The notes under the pieces are model-generated. The model was not told where the DNA came from. It was given only the letters and a program-made list of their open reading frames with translations, and ran no database searches. 64,000 bases of DNA. Source: Alphaproteobacteria bacterium. GTDB lineage: Bacteria > Pseudomonadota > Alphaproteobacteria > UBA9219. Shown here one piece after another: positions 52,326-62,343 of the stretch; position 1 is the first letter of the stretch; every line of letters starts with the position of its first letter. Made by a program: the position numbers and the translations under genes. The DNA is taken from positions 1 through 64,000 of the forward strand of contig JAFALY010000019.1 in NCBI GenBank assembly GCA_019233975.1, in the 5' to 3' direction.

Positions 52326-52383
52326 AATCGAACCCTCGTCGTGAGCTTGGGAAGCTCCTGCTCTACCATTGAGCTACACCCGC
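52310..52383 (-). tRNA. tRNA-Gly (CCC)
   Basis: 74 nt with encoded CCA. Acceptor GCGGGTG pairs with CACCCGC; D-arm GCTCAATGGTAGAGC; anticodon loop TTCCCAA gives CCC; T-arm GAGGGTTCGATTCCCTT. The anticodon stem has a mismatch at its top, as is usual in this tRNA. Confidence 0.96.
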
Positions 52384-52423
52384 TTAACCAATGTCCAAAC
52401 ACTATACCAGCGTGACGGCAATC

Positions 52424-53305
52424 TCAAGCACTCTGCCGCGGTGTGTCTTCCCGATAGGCAAAGAGGCTGATCAGGCGGGACAGGCCCTTACCATCGCGTG
52501 GGCGTGTTTCGGCATAAGCCTGCAGGGCAAAGCCGGTCAGGATGAACTCGCCATGCGCCGACAGGGCGTTGGTAATCATGCCCAGTATCAGCCCGTTCAT
52601 GGCCCCGGCGACGGTGTTCAGTGCCGCCACCAACATTAATATGCCCATGGGTATGCCGGTGTTAATTTTCATGCGCCCGACCTTGCCAAGGCATATAAGC
52701 GCGGCGGAGGTCAACGCTGCCGCGATGGGGATCAGCGACAACGGGCCAAAGCTGGTCGCCAACCCGGCCATGAGGCCGGAGCAGCAAGACCCCGCCGCCA
52801 CTAGAAATTGAGGGCTGCCTACGACATCGAGCCATGTTTTGTGTGGTTGCACACGGGAGCGGTCATTCATATGCCGCCCGAACTGAATATTGCATCCGGC
52901 AAACAGTCCGGCGGCAATGGCCGCGAGCCAACTGAGCAAATATGTCGGGTCGAACATGAGGGCCAGAACGCTGCCCAGAAAAATAAAAATTTGCACCACG
53001 CCGACAATCAGCAAGGTTGAGCCGGGTTGGGAGGCTTCAAATTCGTGGCGGTCGATCTTGTTCAGGAAAGGAATGTTCTTGTGCACGTGCCAGAAAAGAC
53101 CTGCCACCGGCTTTTCAAGGATGGTCAGCCGGTTCAGAAGGCTGTCGGGCGTTACGGCCCTCAGCACAATATAGAAGGCGATTAGGGCGGACGGAATGGC
53201 GACGGCCGGGTTCGGGATCTGCGCGAACAAAAAAACATCCGACAGCGCAAAATTCAGCCCTGCATCCAGCTTAATTTTTCGTAACGCGGCTGTGAGGGCG
53301 GACAT
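52424..53305 (-). CDS. Polytopic membrane protein of unknown function
   Basis: 293 residues, about six hydrophobic segments (PSALIAFYIVLRAVT, TLLIVGVVQIFIFLGSVLAL, YLLSWLAAIAAGLFAG, GLATSFGPLSLIPIAAALTS, MGILMLVAALNTVAGAMNGL and others). The loops carry basic residues (KIDRHEFEASQPG, RSRVQPHKTWLDVV) and there are no transporter or enzyme motifs I recognise. It is read away from tRNA-Gly, toward it on the minus strand, as a single gene with apaG on the opposite side. Confidence 0.65.
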   Translation of the reverse strand: MSALTAALRKIKLDAGLNFALSDVFLFAQIPNPAVAIPSALIAFYIVLRAVTPDSLLNRLTILEKPVAGLFWHVHKNIPFLNKIDRHEFEASQPGSTLLIVGVVQIFIFLGSVLALMFDPTYLLSWLAAIAAGLFAGCNIQFGRHMNDRSRVQPHKTWLDVVGSPQFLVAAGSCCSGLMAGLATSFGPLSLIPIAAALTSAALICLGKVGRMKINTGIPMGILMLVAALNTVAGAMNGLILGMITNALSAHGEFILTGFALQAYAETRPRDGKGLSRLISLFAYREDTPRQSA

Positions 53306-53420
53306 TCAATCCTGAAAGATAAAAGGGAGCGATAACGCCCTAGGCGTAGCAAGAACGCGGGCCGGAATCCACGCGAAAAAGCCTTGGCCCCGTCCCAAAA
53401 GGTTGGGTAGACTGCGGCGT

Positions 53421-53843
53421 ATGAGCAAGATCAAAGCCACAGAAAACATGCCCTATAACGCCGTTACGCGGCAGATCCGCGTCGGTGTGCAGCCTTTTTA
53501 CATGCAGGAACAGTCGGCTCCGGATGACTGCCATTTTGTCTGGTCGTATCATGTCGTGATCGAAAATCATGGGCCAGAGACCGTGCAGTTGATAAGCCGT
53601 TATTGGCGCATTACAGACGCGCATGGCGAAGTGCACGAAGTGCGTGGTATGGGCGTAATCGGCGAGCAGCCGACGCTGGAACCCGGCGACGCGTATCAGT
53701 ACACCAGCGGTGTGCCGCTGGCCACGCCGTCCGGCATTATGGAAGGCGCTTACCAAATGCAGAACGAAAAAGGCGAGCCGTTCGATATCGTCATTCCCGC
53801 TTTCTCACTCGACAGCCCTTATCAACCCGTACGCTTGAACTAA
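53421..53843 (+). CDS. apaG: ApaG (CorD) protein
   Basis: 140 residues from ATG 53421. ApaG is a small beta-sandwich (FN3-like) protein; bacterial ApaG is linked to Co2+ resistance and Mg efflux and binds pyrophosphate-type ligands. Landmarks: [55 protein letters not shown] and [20 protein letters not shown], then [20 protein letters not shown]. Its usual partner apaH is not in the window. The next gene starts 7 bp later and is likely cotranscribed. Confidence 0.95.
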   Translation: MSKIKATENMPYNAVTRQIRVGVQPFYMQEQSAPDDCHFVWSYHVVIENHGPETVQLISRYWRITDAHGEVHEVRGMGVIGEQPTLEPGDAYQYTSGVPLATPSGIMEGAYQMQNEKGEPFDIVIPAFSLDSPYQPVRLN

Positions 53844-53850
53844 ATCCCGT

Positions 53851-54735
53851 ATGATTGAGTCCATTACCTTTGCAGCAACAGAGCCCGGTCCGCGTTTTCT
53901 TGTGTTGGGCGCCGTTCATGGCACCGAAATGTGCGGGCCGCATGCCATCCGCCGTGTCATGGATGATCTGCATGCCGGACGCCGGATGATCGCCAAAGGG
54001 CGTGTGACCTTTGTGCCGGAGGCGAATGCCCGCGCCTTTGCTGCGGGTAAGCGTTTTATCGATCGCAACCTGAACCGCTTTCTGGTGCCGACACCAGACC
54101 CACAATTGCATGAAGAAAAACTGGGCAACATTTTGTGCCCCATGCTGGCGGATTGCGATTACATGCTGGATATTCATTCCTATACCGTCGGTGGGCCCGC
54201 CTTTGCGATTGCCGGTAGTCTGGATGCGGGGGAGTTGGGGCTGGCGGCGTCACTGGGCGCGGATGCGACGCTCATTGAAATGGCGGACGCGTATGAACGT
54301 AGCGAAAAATCGGGCAAGCCCGTGCATCCGGATGAATCGGTTGGCACGACCGTTTATGCCCGCCGCATGGGGGCGAAGGCTGTGCTGCTGGAAAGCGGAA
54401 AAAACGGCGACCCTGCGACAATAGACATCGCCTATCGCGCTATTTTGGGTGCGCTTTCCCACTTAGGGATGACGGTGGCGAATGCCGCATCTGCCCAACC
54501 TCAACGTTTGATACGCACGCATAAAGTTTATTTCAGGACGGATGACGGTGTGTACACGCAGGAATGGAAGAATTTCTCGCCGGTGACGAAAGGCCAGCAT
54601 CTGGCGACACGCGCGAATGGCGAAAAGCTCTATGCCGATATAGACGGCGTGATTGTCTTGCCGTTCTTTAACGTTCCCTTGGGTGGGGAATGGTTTTATG
54701 TCGGTTATGATGCCGACGTTACAAATGCTGGATAA
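53851..54735 (+). CDS. M14-family aspartoacylase/succinylglutamate desuccinylase-like protein
   Basis: 294 residues. Zinc-dependent hydrolase of the AstE/AspA group of the M14 fold. The zinc ligands are seen: [17 protein letters not shown] (His and Glu), then [11 protein letters not shown] (second His), and the substrate-binding DRNLNRFL. The C-terminal part ([20 protein letters not shown]) is the small beta domain. Substrate could be an N-acyl amino acid. It follows apaG by 7 bp. It ends convergently with the chemotaxis receptor gene, overlapping it by 17 bp. Confidence 0.9.
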   Translation: MIESITFAATEPGPRFLVLGAVHGTEMCGPHAIRRVMDDLHAGRRMIAKGRVTFVPEANARAFAAGKRFIDRNLNRFLVPTPDPQLHEEKLGNILCPMLADCDYMLDIHSYTVGGPAFAIAGSLDAGELGLAASLGADATLIEMADAYERSEKSGKPVHPDESVGTTVYARRMGAKAVLLESGKNGDPATIDIAYRAILGALSHLGMTVANAASAQPQRLIRTHKVYFRTDDGVYTQEWKNFSPVTKGQHLATRANGEKLYADIDGVIVLPFFNVPLGGEWFYVGYDADVTNAG

Positions 54736-56080
54736 AGTCCTCGATATTTGTGTCCAGCATGGCCGAACGCGACGCGACGTCGCGCGACACGATAACCAGA
54801 TTGGATGTGACTTCTTCCAGCGTGCCGGATTGCAGTTTGACGGTCTCTGACACGGTATTGCTGATCTGACGTATCTTGGCGACAACATCCACAATCTGGT
54901 CAATCGCTTGCGCCACCTGCTGGCTGGCGTTTTGGATGCCTTCGACCTGTTGCGCGATGTCTTCGGTCGCGCGCGACGTCTGGTTGGCCAGTGTTTTGAC
55001 TTCGGATGCGACGACGGCAAAACCCTTGCCGGCTTCACCCGCGCGTGCCGATTCGATGGTTGCATTCAGCGCCAACAAATTGGTCTTGCCTGCAATTTGC
55101 GCGATGGTGTTGGTGCTGCCGCCGATCTTTTCTGCCATGTGGAGCAGTTCAGACACCTTTTCCTTGGAATTGCTGGCTTCGTGCGTGGCGTCGGTGACGG
55201 TTTTGTCGGAATGGCTGAGCTGATCCAGGATCTGGCTATAAGAGCTTGCGCTGGCCAGTGACTGTGCCGTGGCCTGCAATTCAGTGGAGGATGAAGCGAG
55301 GATGGAGGCCAGTTCCTTGATGCTATGGCTCAGGCGTATGGCGCTCAACTTCTGCTCGGTTACATTGCGCGCGTATTTAACAACCTTGTAGGCGCGCCCT
55401 GTGTTGGTGAAGAGGGGGGTATAGGAAGCATCCAGCCACACCTGTTTGCCGCCTTTGCTGACGCGCCGAACCATCTGTTCCTTGGCGTGCCCTTGTGACA
55501 GGCTTTTCCAGAACAGTTTATAGGTTTCGCTGTCGCGTTCGTTGGGATGTACGAACATGCTGTGATGTTTGCCCTTGATCTCTGCACGTTCATATTCCAT
55601 GGCGTGCAGAAAATTGGCGTTGGCATCCAACACGTTGCCGTTCAGGTCGAACTGCACCACGCAGAAATAATCATTCAGGGCCTTAATCTGTCCGTCATTT
55701 TCTAACGTCTTGGGATTATCCCATTCCACCATCGTGCCGACGCGCTCGCCTGTCTTGTTGAACAGCGGAACAACGCGCTGATAAAAAATGGCCTCACCCA
55801 ATTGCACATTCGAAAGGCGCGGCGCGGACAGGTCATCCAGGATTTTGCGTATATGCCCCGGGTTTTGGTGGAAGGTGTCGATATTGGTGCCAACAAGTAT
55901 GTCGGGGTTAAAATGCGGCAAGCCTTTTTTGATTTCTGGTTCGGCGTGTTTCAAAAAAGCCTTCAGCGCCTGATTCAGGTAGACGATGTTGTAATGCCTG
56001 TCGGCAATCATGATGTTCAGGCTGGTGTTTTCCAGTGCCGTTCCTTCCAGTTTCAAGTGTTTGTTGGGGATTGCAAACAT
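54719..56080 (-). CDS. Soluble PAS-containing chemotaxis signal transducer
   Basis: 453 residues from ATG 56080, with AGG eight bases upstream. No transmembrane segment, so a cytoplasmic receptor. Two PAS domains (about residues 10-120 and 130-245; [20 protein letters not shown] and [20 protein letters not shown] in the second) precede a long coiled coil with the conserved methyl-accepting hairpin tip, [20 protein letters not shown] then [19 protein letters not shown]. Ligands of such proteins are often flavin or haem redox signals. A HAMP domain and a tetrapeptide CheR tether are absent. No other chemotaxis genes adjoin. Confidence 0.93.
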   Translation of the reverse strand: MFAIPNKHLKLEGTALENTSLNIMIADRHYNIVYLNQALKAFLKHAEPEIKKGLPHFNPDILVGTNIDTFHQNPGHIRKILDDLSAPRLSNVQLGEAIFYQRVVPLFNKTGERVGTMVEWDNPKTLENDGQIKALNDYFCVVQFDLNGNVLDANANFLHAMEYERAEIKGKHHSMFVHPNERDSETYKLFWKSLSQGHAKEQMVRRVSKGGKQVWLDASYTPLFTNTGRAYKVVKYARNVTEQKLSAIRLSHSIKELASILASSSTELQATAQSLASASSYSQILDQLSHSDKTVTDATHEASNSKEKVSELLHMAEKIGGSTNTIAQIAGKTNLLALNATIESARAGEAGKGFAVVASEVKTLANQTSRATEDIAQQVEGIQNASQQVAQAIDQIVDVVAKIRQISNTVSETVKLQSGTLEEVTSNLVIVSRDVASRSAMLDTNIEDFIQHL

Positions 56081-56172
56081 GCAGGACACCTATCACGATT
56101 GTGGATAGACAATAGCCGCAAATATAAATCAGATAAAGATTAATAAATATTAAGAGGTAATAGGGGTTTATA

Positions 56173-58419
56173 CTAGAAAGAAAGTCTTGCGCCGACAAGT
56201 ATATCGGCCGCCTGATTGCCGCGGATATTATCTGCATCGTGCCGCGCCTCGAACGAAGCGGTCCAGTTGACACCCATTTTCCAAGGGGCCGCATAATTGA
56301 CGGACAAATCCGTTTCCTGACCATCGGCGGCCAGATTGACGCGCTGCGTCGTCGTTGTGGCAAAGCCGTTTGAATCAACCGCCATCGTGTTCAGGTCCGC
56401 ACTGCCTGCATACACTTGCAACGGCATGCGCAGGGCAAAGCTTAGTTTATCATCGTCATGAAACGCGTCGCTTTGGGTCAGGGCTGCGCCCATGCTTCGG
56501 GCATAAACATCCGAGACGTGGCTGATCAAGCCGCCCGCAATATCCGCGCCATCGCTGCGCACCCACGCGGCATCGAATGTCAGGTTGGTTTTCGGTGTGA
56601 CGTCATAGGAGGCGGTAACACCGACTGAGAAGCTGTTATGTTGGTTGCCAAGGCCGATGGAGCTGTTGCCGTATGTGGAACCCAGAAGTCCGTTGCTTTC
56701 GCTGAGTGAATTCAGCGTGACACCCGTTGTCCACTGATCGCTCAGGCGGGTGGTCAAACCGGCGCCCGCAGCGGTGGCGTTGATGCTTTGTGACGGCATG
56801 GCCATAGGGTCGTAGGTGTTTTCTGTCTGCGACCACGAAAAGGCAATGCGTGTATTATCACCGATCTTTTTGCCATAGGCGGTAAAGGGGCCGCCTTCGG
56901 CAATGCCCATCAGGCTGTTCGATATACCAAGCGTATTCACGCTGTCTGAGGCCAAACTATCGCTGCCCCACATCGCTTCGGCAAAGGAAGCGGCGGCCGG
57001 AAAACCCTTGCCTGCAGCCAGTGTTGACCCCTGATTATCCGTAATCGACATATACCAGCCGCGTTGTTTGGCGGGCGTGTCATACCCGGACGGCGTGCCG
57101 GTCAGGCTGGCACTGCTTTCGCCGAAGGCAAAGGATGATCCATCCGCAAAATGCGCTTTGGTTGCCGATATCGTCGGCGCGGTCACTTGCGATACAATCA
57201 GCGATGCCGCTTTGGATGTTGTCACAAGGCTTGATAAATCAACCGGGAAGTCACGGCTGTAGCTATCCAGCGCGGTCATGTTTTTCAACTGACTGGTCAA
57301 GCTCGACATAGAGCCGAACGCGCCACTCGCCAACATGCTGCCGGTGATCGTGCTGACATTAACGGCCTGTCCTTTGGCGTTGGTGATGGTCAGGTTGCCC
57401 ACAGGTTGAAACGCCTGCGTCACATTCATCATGCCGGTGCCATAGGTCGTGTCTGTGCCTTTGGCACCCAGATCTGTCGTGGTGGACAGCAGTAATTGCG
57501 TGGCTGTACCGTTACGGTACAGGACTGGCCAGCGCGCTTCTAACAGTGCCAGCGCCCCTGATACTTGCGGGGCTGAAAACGACGTGCCGCTGCCAATCGC
57601 GTAATAGCCGTTACCTTGATACCATGCGGCCTGCAGATTATCGCCGGGGGCCATAATCCAGAGCGACTCCAACAATTTCGACTGGCCGTTGGTCGCCAGA
57701 AAATTCGATGTACCCGGCGTGTTGCTGTAGGATGACAGGGTGGATGTCGGTGTGGTGGCACCGGCAAAGATCAGGTGGCTCAGGGCTGTGCTGGTAAAAC
57801 CGCCCTGATTGACGTTTTGCATAAAGGTCGTGCTGCTGTTGCCGCCCGCGATGACAACCGTGGCGCCATAGGATGCCGCAACGTTGATAGCATTGACCAT
57901 TTGCGCATTATAAACGGCATAGGCGGATGTATCGCGCGGCGCGAAGAAACTGCCAAAGCTCAGATTAATAACCTTGGCGCCATTTCTGGCGGCGGTCATG
58001 ACGCCATTATCTTCATCTGTTGTGTAGGCGGTGCCGCCCGGTTGTGAAATCTTGACCGCCATAATGGTGGCCTTCGGCGCAACACCAGTGCTGATATACG
58101 CATTACCGGGGCCGCCGGCGGCAATGGACGCGACAAAGGTGCCATGTCCGAAATCATCCGCATAACCGTTTTTGCAATTGTTGGTGGCCACGCAGGTGCT
58201 GAGCGATGAAATGCGTCCGGCAAAGCCGGTGATCGCAGGATTGATGCCAGTATCGACAATCGCGATGGTTATGCCTTGCCCGCCATTAGCCTGTGACTGG
58301 ATGGCTGACGTTACGCCCGTTATGCCTAACTGATATCCGGCAGGTGTTGAGGTTGCATAAGAAGCCGCCGGGTAAAAACCAGCCAATAAAGCAAGCAGGG
58401 AGGCAGTCGTAGTTTTCAT
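56173..58419 (-). CDS. Autotransporter subtilisin-like (S8) serine protease
   Basis: 748 residues from ATG 58419. Signal peptide (MKTTTASLLALLAGFYPAAS, cleavage after YAT). S8 catalytic triad: Asp in IAIVDTGINP (about residue 52), His in FGHGTFVASIAAGG (about residue 89) and Ser in GSGTSFSAPQVSGALALL (about residue 275); an oxyanion Asn is in VVIAGGNSST. The C-terminal about 280 residues form an autotransporter beta-barrel (Ysc/AT pattern: NLTFDAAWVRSDGADIAGGL to a terminal GARLSF). The passenger is therefore exported to the surface and may cleave itself off. The gene diverges from the NrtR-like regulator. Confidence 0.93.
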   Translation of the reverse strand: MKTTTASLLALLAGFYPAASYATSTPAGYQLGITGVTSAIQSQANGGQGITIAIVDTGINPAITGFAGRISSLSTCVATNNCKNGYADDFGHGTFVASIAAGGPGNAYISTGVAPKATIMAVKISQPGGTAYTTDEDNGVMTAARNGAKVINLSFGSFFAPRDTSAYAVYNAQMVNAINVAASYGATVVIAGGNSSTTFMQNVNQGGFTSTALSHLIFAGATTPTSTLSSYSNTPGTSNFLATNGQSKLLESLWIMAPGDNLQAAWYQGNGYYAIGSGTSFSAPQVSGALALLEARWPVLYRNGTATQLLLSTTTDLGAKGTDTTYGTGMMNVTQAFQPVGNLTITNAKGQAVNVSTITGSMLASGAFGSMSSLTSQLKNMTALDSYSRDFPVDLSSLVTTSKAASLIVSQVTAPTISATKAHFADGSSFAFGESSASLTGTPSGYDTPAKQRGWYMSITDNQGSTLAAGKGFPAAASFAEAMWGSDSLASDSVNTLGISNSLMGIAEGGPFTAYGKKIGDNTRIAFSWSQTENTYDPMAMPSQSINATAAGAGLTTRLSDQWTTGVTLNSLSESNGLLGSTYGNSSIGLGNQHNSFSVGVTASYDVTPKTNLTFDAAWVRSDGADIAGGLISHVSDVYARSMGAALTQSDAFHDDDKLSFALRMPLQVYAGSADLNTMAVDSNGFATTTTQRVNLAADGQETDLSVNYAAPWKMGVNWTASFEARHDADNIRGNQAADILVGARLSF

Positions 58420-58592
58420 GATCCAACACTCAAGGGGCCAGATTCGACGTGTAACAGACCTCATCCTATGGGCGGCATATTGCCAAAATGTTACTTATAC
58501 GGCAAGTTTTAGATGATCATTTGACGGGTGGTATTTTGCTAAAATTTGACCTAATAAAGCCCTTGTAAAATGCGCTTTTTAACGGAACGGGC

Positions 58593-59507
58593 ATGACCGA
58601 GCTTTCTACGAAGATTGAGCTGAGCGCCGTCATTGTTCGCGTGGCGCAGGGGCAACCGCAACTGGCGCTGGCGGAAGACGGGGCTTTGCCTACCGGGCCG
58701 TTTGAAACGGGTCACCGAACTATGGAGCAGGGGCTGCGCGCCTGGGCCGGTATGAAGCTTGGTTACGTCGAACAGCTTTATACCTTTGCCGACCGTGACC
58801 GCACGGATGACGGGCGGCGCGTTGTATCGATCGGCTATGTGGCGCTCGTGCGTCAGGAAGCGCCGGCGGGTAGGCAAACAGGCAAACAGGCGGGGCATGA
58901 CCCGTTGTGGTCGGACTGGTACCGCCATTTTCCGTGGGAAGATCACCGTCAGGGCGTGCCGACTATCATCGGCAAACATATCATGCCGCGTTTGCGCGAA
59001 TGGAAGGGGCAGGCGTCTTCGGCGCAGATGAAGCGTGACCGGGCCGAACGTATAGACAGCGCGTTTCCCGCCGACATGCGTAACTGGCATGACGAATATG
59101 TTTTGCAGCGATACGAATTATTGTGGGAAGCCGGTCTGGTGCCGGAGGCTGGCGTTAAGCAAAAGGATGTGCATCACGCGCTCGGCGCACCCTTGCCACA
59201 TGACCATCGCCGGATTGTTGCGACCGCCATCGCGCGGTTGCGCGCCAAGATCAAATACAGGCCGGTGGTTTTTGAATTATTGCCGGATCAGTTCACGCTG
59301 CTGCAGCTTCAGGAAACCGTCGAAGCGTTGGCTGGCCTGCGCCTGCATAAACAGAATTTCCGCCGTTTGGTGGAAGCGCAAGGCCTTGTCGAAGAAACAG
59401 GCGGCATGGCCCGCGGCTCATCAGGCAGGCCTGCAAAATTATTCGCTTTCCGTCGTCAGATTTTGCGCGACCGTGCCGTGGCCGGAACCAAATTGCCGCG
59501 TGTGTAA
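58593..59507 (+). CDS. NrtR-like regulator with a degenerate Nudix domain
   Basis: 304 residues. The N-terminal domain has a Nudix-like frame but its box reads GHRTMEQGLRAWAGMKLG, lacking the catalytic glutamates, so it binds rather than cleaves; this is the arrangement of NrtR repressors, where the Nudix domain senses an ADP-ribose or other nucleotide sugar. The C-terminal winged helix is clear: FTLLQLQETVEALAGLRLHK then QNFRRLVEAQGLVEETGGMA and RGSSGRPAKLFAFRR. NrtR proteins repress NAD-salvage or sugar genes, but none of these lie next to it, so its regulon is elsewhere. It diverges from the S8 protease. Confidence 0.85.
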   Translation: MTELSTKIELSAVIVRVAQGQPQLALAEDGALPTGPFETGHRTMEQGLRAWAGMKLGYVEQLYTFADRDRTDDGRRVVSIGYVALVRQEAPAGRQTGKQAGHDPLWSDWYRHFPWEDHRQGVPTIIGKHIMPRLREWKGQASSAQMKRDRAERIDSAFPADMRNWHDEYVLQRYELLWEAGLVPEAGVKQKDVHHALGAPLPHDHRRIVATAIARLRAKIKYRPVVFELLPDQFTLLQLQETVEALAGLRLHKQNFRRLVEAQGLVEETGGMARGSSGRPAKLFAFRRQILRDRAVAGTKLPRV

Positions 59508-59508
59508 A

Positions 59509-59802
59509 TCAGGTAGGATCGCCTTCGGGCGGTTGGGCTGAGCCGAAGCGACCAAATCCCAATCCCATGCCGGGGGCGGCCATGGCGACCGGAGCGCCCC
59601 TGTTCTGTTTTGTGCGACTGAGCGCCTGTGTTACCGGCGCAACGACTTGCGCCAGCGGAGCCAGCGCCTGCTCAAGCGATTTTAGAATCCGCACCGCCGT
59701 TTCAACGCGCAGGTTATGTAGCCCTGCGTTTCTGCGCGCGTTTGGTGATCCCAGATACATAGGCAATCCATCCAATTTTTCGATCCACTGCCAGAATCCC
59801 AC
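59509..59802 (-). CDS. Small hypothetical protein (97 aa)
   Basis: 97 residues from GTG 59802, which has AAGG five bases upstream. A charged N-terminus (FWQWIEKLDGLPMYLG) leads to a helix (ETAVRILKSLEQALAPLAQV) and a Gly/Pro/Ala-rich tail. A later ATG at 59760 is an alternative start. It ends immediately after the NrtR-like gene's stop, convergently. No family recognised; coding status is supported by the ribosome binding site and amphipathic helix only. Confidence 0.45.
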   Translation of the reverse strand: MGFWQWIEKLDGLPMYLGSPNARRNAGLHNLRVETAVRILKSLEQALAPLAQVVAPVTQALSRTKQNRGAPVAMAAPGMGLGFGRFGSAQPPEGDPT

Positions 59803-59844
59803 TTCTGCCTTAATACATCCTTAAATGCAGGCTGTGCCGCAAAT

Positions 59845-61491
59845 TCAGGGGCTTATCTTTTCCTGCCAGACCTTATTGTGTAAATCCAGCTTGCATACAT
59901 GCGTCAAATGATGGGCGGTGATATAGGCCTCGACTCGCGGTTCATAATCCGGCGCCAGCGGGTCATTGAGCCCTGCGCCGGGCGGTGTGAAGCTCGCAAT
60001 ACCGTTCAGTGTTGGTATATGGACCAACTGCGCGATCATCATGGCGCTGACATTATGCGGGAAAGTTGCTCCCACTAAACCACGGGTACTATCGTCGCGG
60101 GCACTCACGTAAAAAGAAGCGCAGGATGCAGGAGGGGGCGGCACTGTGGCTTCAGCCAGCGCTTGCTGCCTGTCCAATGTCGCAACGGGGCTGAGGTCGA
60201 TTTCTTCTGCCAATAAAGCGGCGATCAGCAAAACGCAGGCCCAGCGCGGCCATTTTGCCGTCATGCCCTCGGCCTTGCGTACAACCACAATTGTAAGGGG
60301 AAATGACAAAAACAGAATCAGGCGCGATATGACGCGAAGCCCCGCAGCCCCGGGCACGAGGTGATAAACGGCATACCAGCCCGACACACCATGCCATTGC
60401 ATAACCAATATAAGGGTCAGCAGGCACGCCATTGTCACGGCCTGTAGCCACCTTGGGGTGCGTGCGCGGCATGCGTCAAAGACTGCCCCCACAAAAAGGA
60501 TCAGCAGTATCGGCATCAAGGTCGTGCTGGCAAAGCGCGGCGCGCCAGCGGGCAGAATGTCTGACAACCATGACGGCAGCGCATCCCGCAACCAGTGCGT
60601 GGGCGGCAGGGAGACGATATCTATCGGTGTGGGGGTGTAAAACAGCGCATAGCTGTAATCATGGCCCCCTGTTTCGTGCCAGCCGGGTAGGTAAAGCATC
60701 AGGAATGGTAGCAGTGCGAGCGCGGCCACTATCATGACAGCCACGCCCGCATAAACCTCACGGGCGGATGGTGGGCGCAACCGGCTGCGCAAGATACCAA
60801 GGCGCGGCAGGGCATAAAGTGCCAGCGCTATCGAGGTAAAAAAGATAAAGAACCACGCCATATAAAAACCGGTCATCAACCATGCGCCAATCAACAGGCC
60901 CAGGCCAGTGCCGCAGCCAATGCATTTTTCAAACTGCCCGGCACGCCACGCCGCCCTTGCGGCATGCAATAACAAAATGGCGATCGGGGCAAAGGCGACA
61001 CTGAAAACCTGCGCATGACCGGAGGCCAGCAGGTTGTCGTGATTGAGGGTGAACAAAGTTGCGGCAACAACGGCCCACAAAGGTGATGGCGATATCAGGC
61101 GTCGATAAAGCGCGTAGGAGGCAAAGTAGCCGACGAACTTGATCGTAACATTCACGCCCTCCATCGCCAGAAACGGATCAAGGCCCATGGCGCGAAACGG
61201 CGCGTAGAGTAGCCCGTAGAGAAAGAACGCATCATTGTAGCCCAGTGTCCCGATATAGGGATAAAACAGGGCGGCGTCCGACCAGTGCTGCAGGCCGCGC
61301 AGTGCATTCCACCAATGTTCCAGCAAGGCCGCCTCTATCACCGCATCATAGCGATTACCGAACAGCAACTGACCATGCCCCAGTATCTGCGCGTGAAAAA
61401 AAACAGCGACGACGATGAACCCTGCCAGGGGGACCAGAGCCGCAGGGGCTTTGCTGCTGAATGCGGGTTTGGCAGGCAGGCCATCAATCAT
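59845..61491 (-). CDS. Polytopic membrane glycosyltransferase-like protein
   Basis: 548 residues from ATG 61491, 12 or more transmembrane helices. The overall layout (first periplasmic loop GNRYDAVIEAALLEHWWNAL, a second loop GLDPFLAMEGVNVTIKFVGY, many helices, and a C-terminal periplasmic domain with TLNGIASFTPPGAGLN) resembles DUF6311/GT-C type integral membrane enzymes that use polyprenyl-linked sugars. The acidic DxE-type residues in the first loop are present (YDAVIEAA). It is the last gene of an operon with the DUF707 protein and an outer-membrane protein. The GT-C assignment is a structural inference. Confidence 0.65.
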   Translation of the reverse strand: MIDGLPAKPAFSSKAPAALVPLAGFIVVAVFFHAQILGHGQLLFGNRYDAVIEAALLEHWWNALRGLQHWSDAALFYPYIGTLGYNDAFFLYGLLYAPFRAMGLDPFLAMEGVNVTIKFVGYFASYALYRRLISPSPLWAVVAATLFTLNHDNLLASGHAQVFSVAFAPIAILLLHAARAAWRAGQFEKCIGCGTGLGLLIGAWLMTGFYMAWFFIFFTSIALALYALPRLGILRSRLRPPSAREVYAGVAVMIVAALALLPFLMLYLPGWHETGGHDYSYALFYTPTPIDIVSLPPTHWLRDALPSWLSDILPAGAPRFASTTLMPILLILFVGAVFDACRARTPRWLQAVTMACLLTLILVMQWHGVSGWYAVYHLVPGAAGLRVISRLILFLSFPLTIVVVRKAEGMTAKWPRWACVLLIAALLAEEIDLSPVATLDRQQALAEATVPPPPASCASFYVSARDDSTRGLVGATFPHNVSAMMIAQLVHIPTLNGIASFTPPGAGLNDPLAPDYEPRVEAYITAHHLTHVCKLDLHNKVWQEKISP

Positions 61492-61504
61492 GCGGGGCGG
61501 ATTT

Positions 61505-62335
61505 CTAGTTGGATATGCCGAACAAGGGCTCAATCGCTTTATAGATGATCTGCGGATGGTTGGCGAGTTCCGGTAAATAACCCGCTATCAGTTTTTCTAT
61601 CAATCGTCTGCGCCCGTCGTTCCAGATGGCATCCAGATTGTTTTCCCTGTCGATGCCAGCATAGGTCATCTGGATTGTCCGTATTTTGTATTTCATAACC
61701 AGAGCCACTAACTCATCGTCGGGGCTGGGCTGCCCATTTTGGAAAAAGGCGTATTGCGCGCCGCGCGCACGCGTGTGCTTGACGGCTATCTCATCAATAA
61801 TCGCGACCTGATCCTTGCGCTCCAGCATCGCAGGCCACAGGAAATCCAACCCGTAACCGCTGACATTCTCATTAAAGGTATGCCAGCAATGCTCCATAAA
61901 CGCGCGGCTGAAGCAGGGTGCCATGATCTCGACAAATGTCACATAGCGTAGACGGAACGACTTGTTTGTCAGGGTGATGGGGTGGCCGACAATACTGTCA
62001 TGTGTCAACGAAGGTTGCGCCAGTTGCAGGTTAAATTCGGCCATGTCCGTGAACAGGCGGTTGATGTCGGTTGCATTGGTCACCAGGTCATCATCCGGAA
62101 ACCAGATGTAGTCATAGGCCAGAATGTCGGCTCTATAATCCGCGATCAGTCGGTAGAGTGCTGGCCACTTCGGCCCCTTGGAGTCGATGCGCCGCTGTTC
62201 GCGGTCATAATAGAGATCGGGGTTGTCACCGTAGTAATTGACAATGATGTCCCAGTTGCGCTCACCTTCCGCGCCCAGCCAGTCTGTATGCAGGGAATTG
62301 TCTCCGGCACGGACAATAACAAGGTGGCGCGGCAC
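61505..62335 (-). CDS. DUF707-family protein (putative glycosyltransferase)
   Basis: 276 residues, start GTG 62335 with GAGG six bases upstream. DUF707 proteins are thought to be GT-A fold transferases of plant and bacterial cell-wall pathways. Landmarks: HLVIVRAGDNSLHTDWL at the N-terminus, WDIIVNYYGD, the acidic DDD-type metal motif in YIWFPDDDLVTNATDI, FVEIMAPCFSR, and GLDFLWPAML with the general-acid region. It lies 8 bp after the outer-membrane protein gene and 13 bp before the polytopic membrane protein, so the three are one operon. Confidence 0.85.
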   Translation of the reverse strand: MPRHLVIVRAGDNSLHTDWLGAEGERNWDIIVNYYGDNPDLYYDREQRRIDSKGPKWPALYRLIADYRADILAYDYIWFPDDDLVTNATDINRLFTDMAEFNLQLAQPSLTHDSIVGHPITLTNKSFRLRYVTFVEIMAPCFSRAFMEHCWHTFNENVSGYGLDFLWPAMLERKDQVAIIDEIAVKHTRARGAQYAFFQNGQPSPDDELVALVMKYKIRTIQMTYAGIDRENNLDAIWNDGRRRLIEKLIAGYLPELANHPQIIYKAIEPLFGISN

Positions 62336-62343
62336 GAACGACC

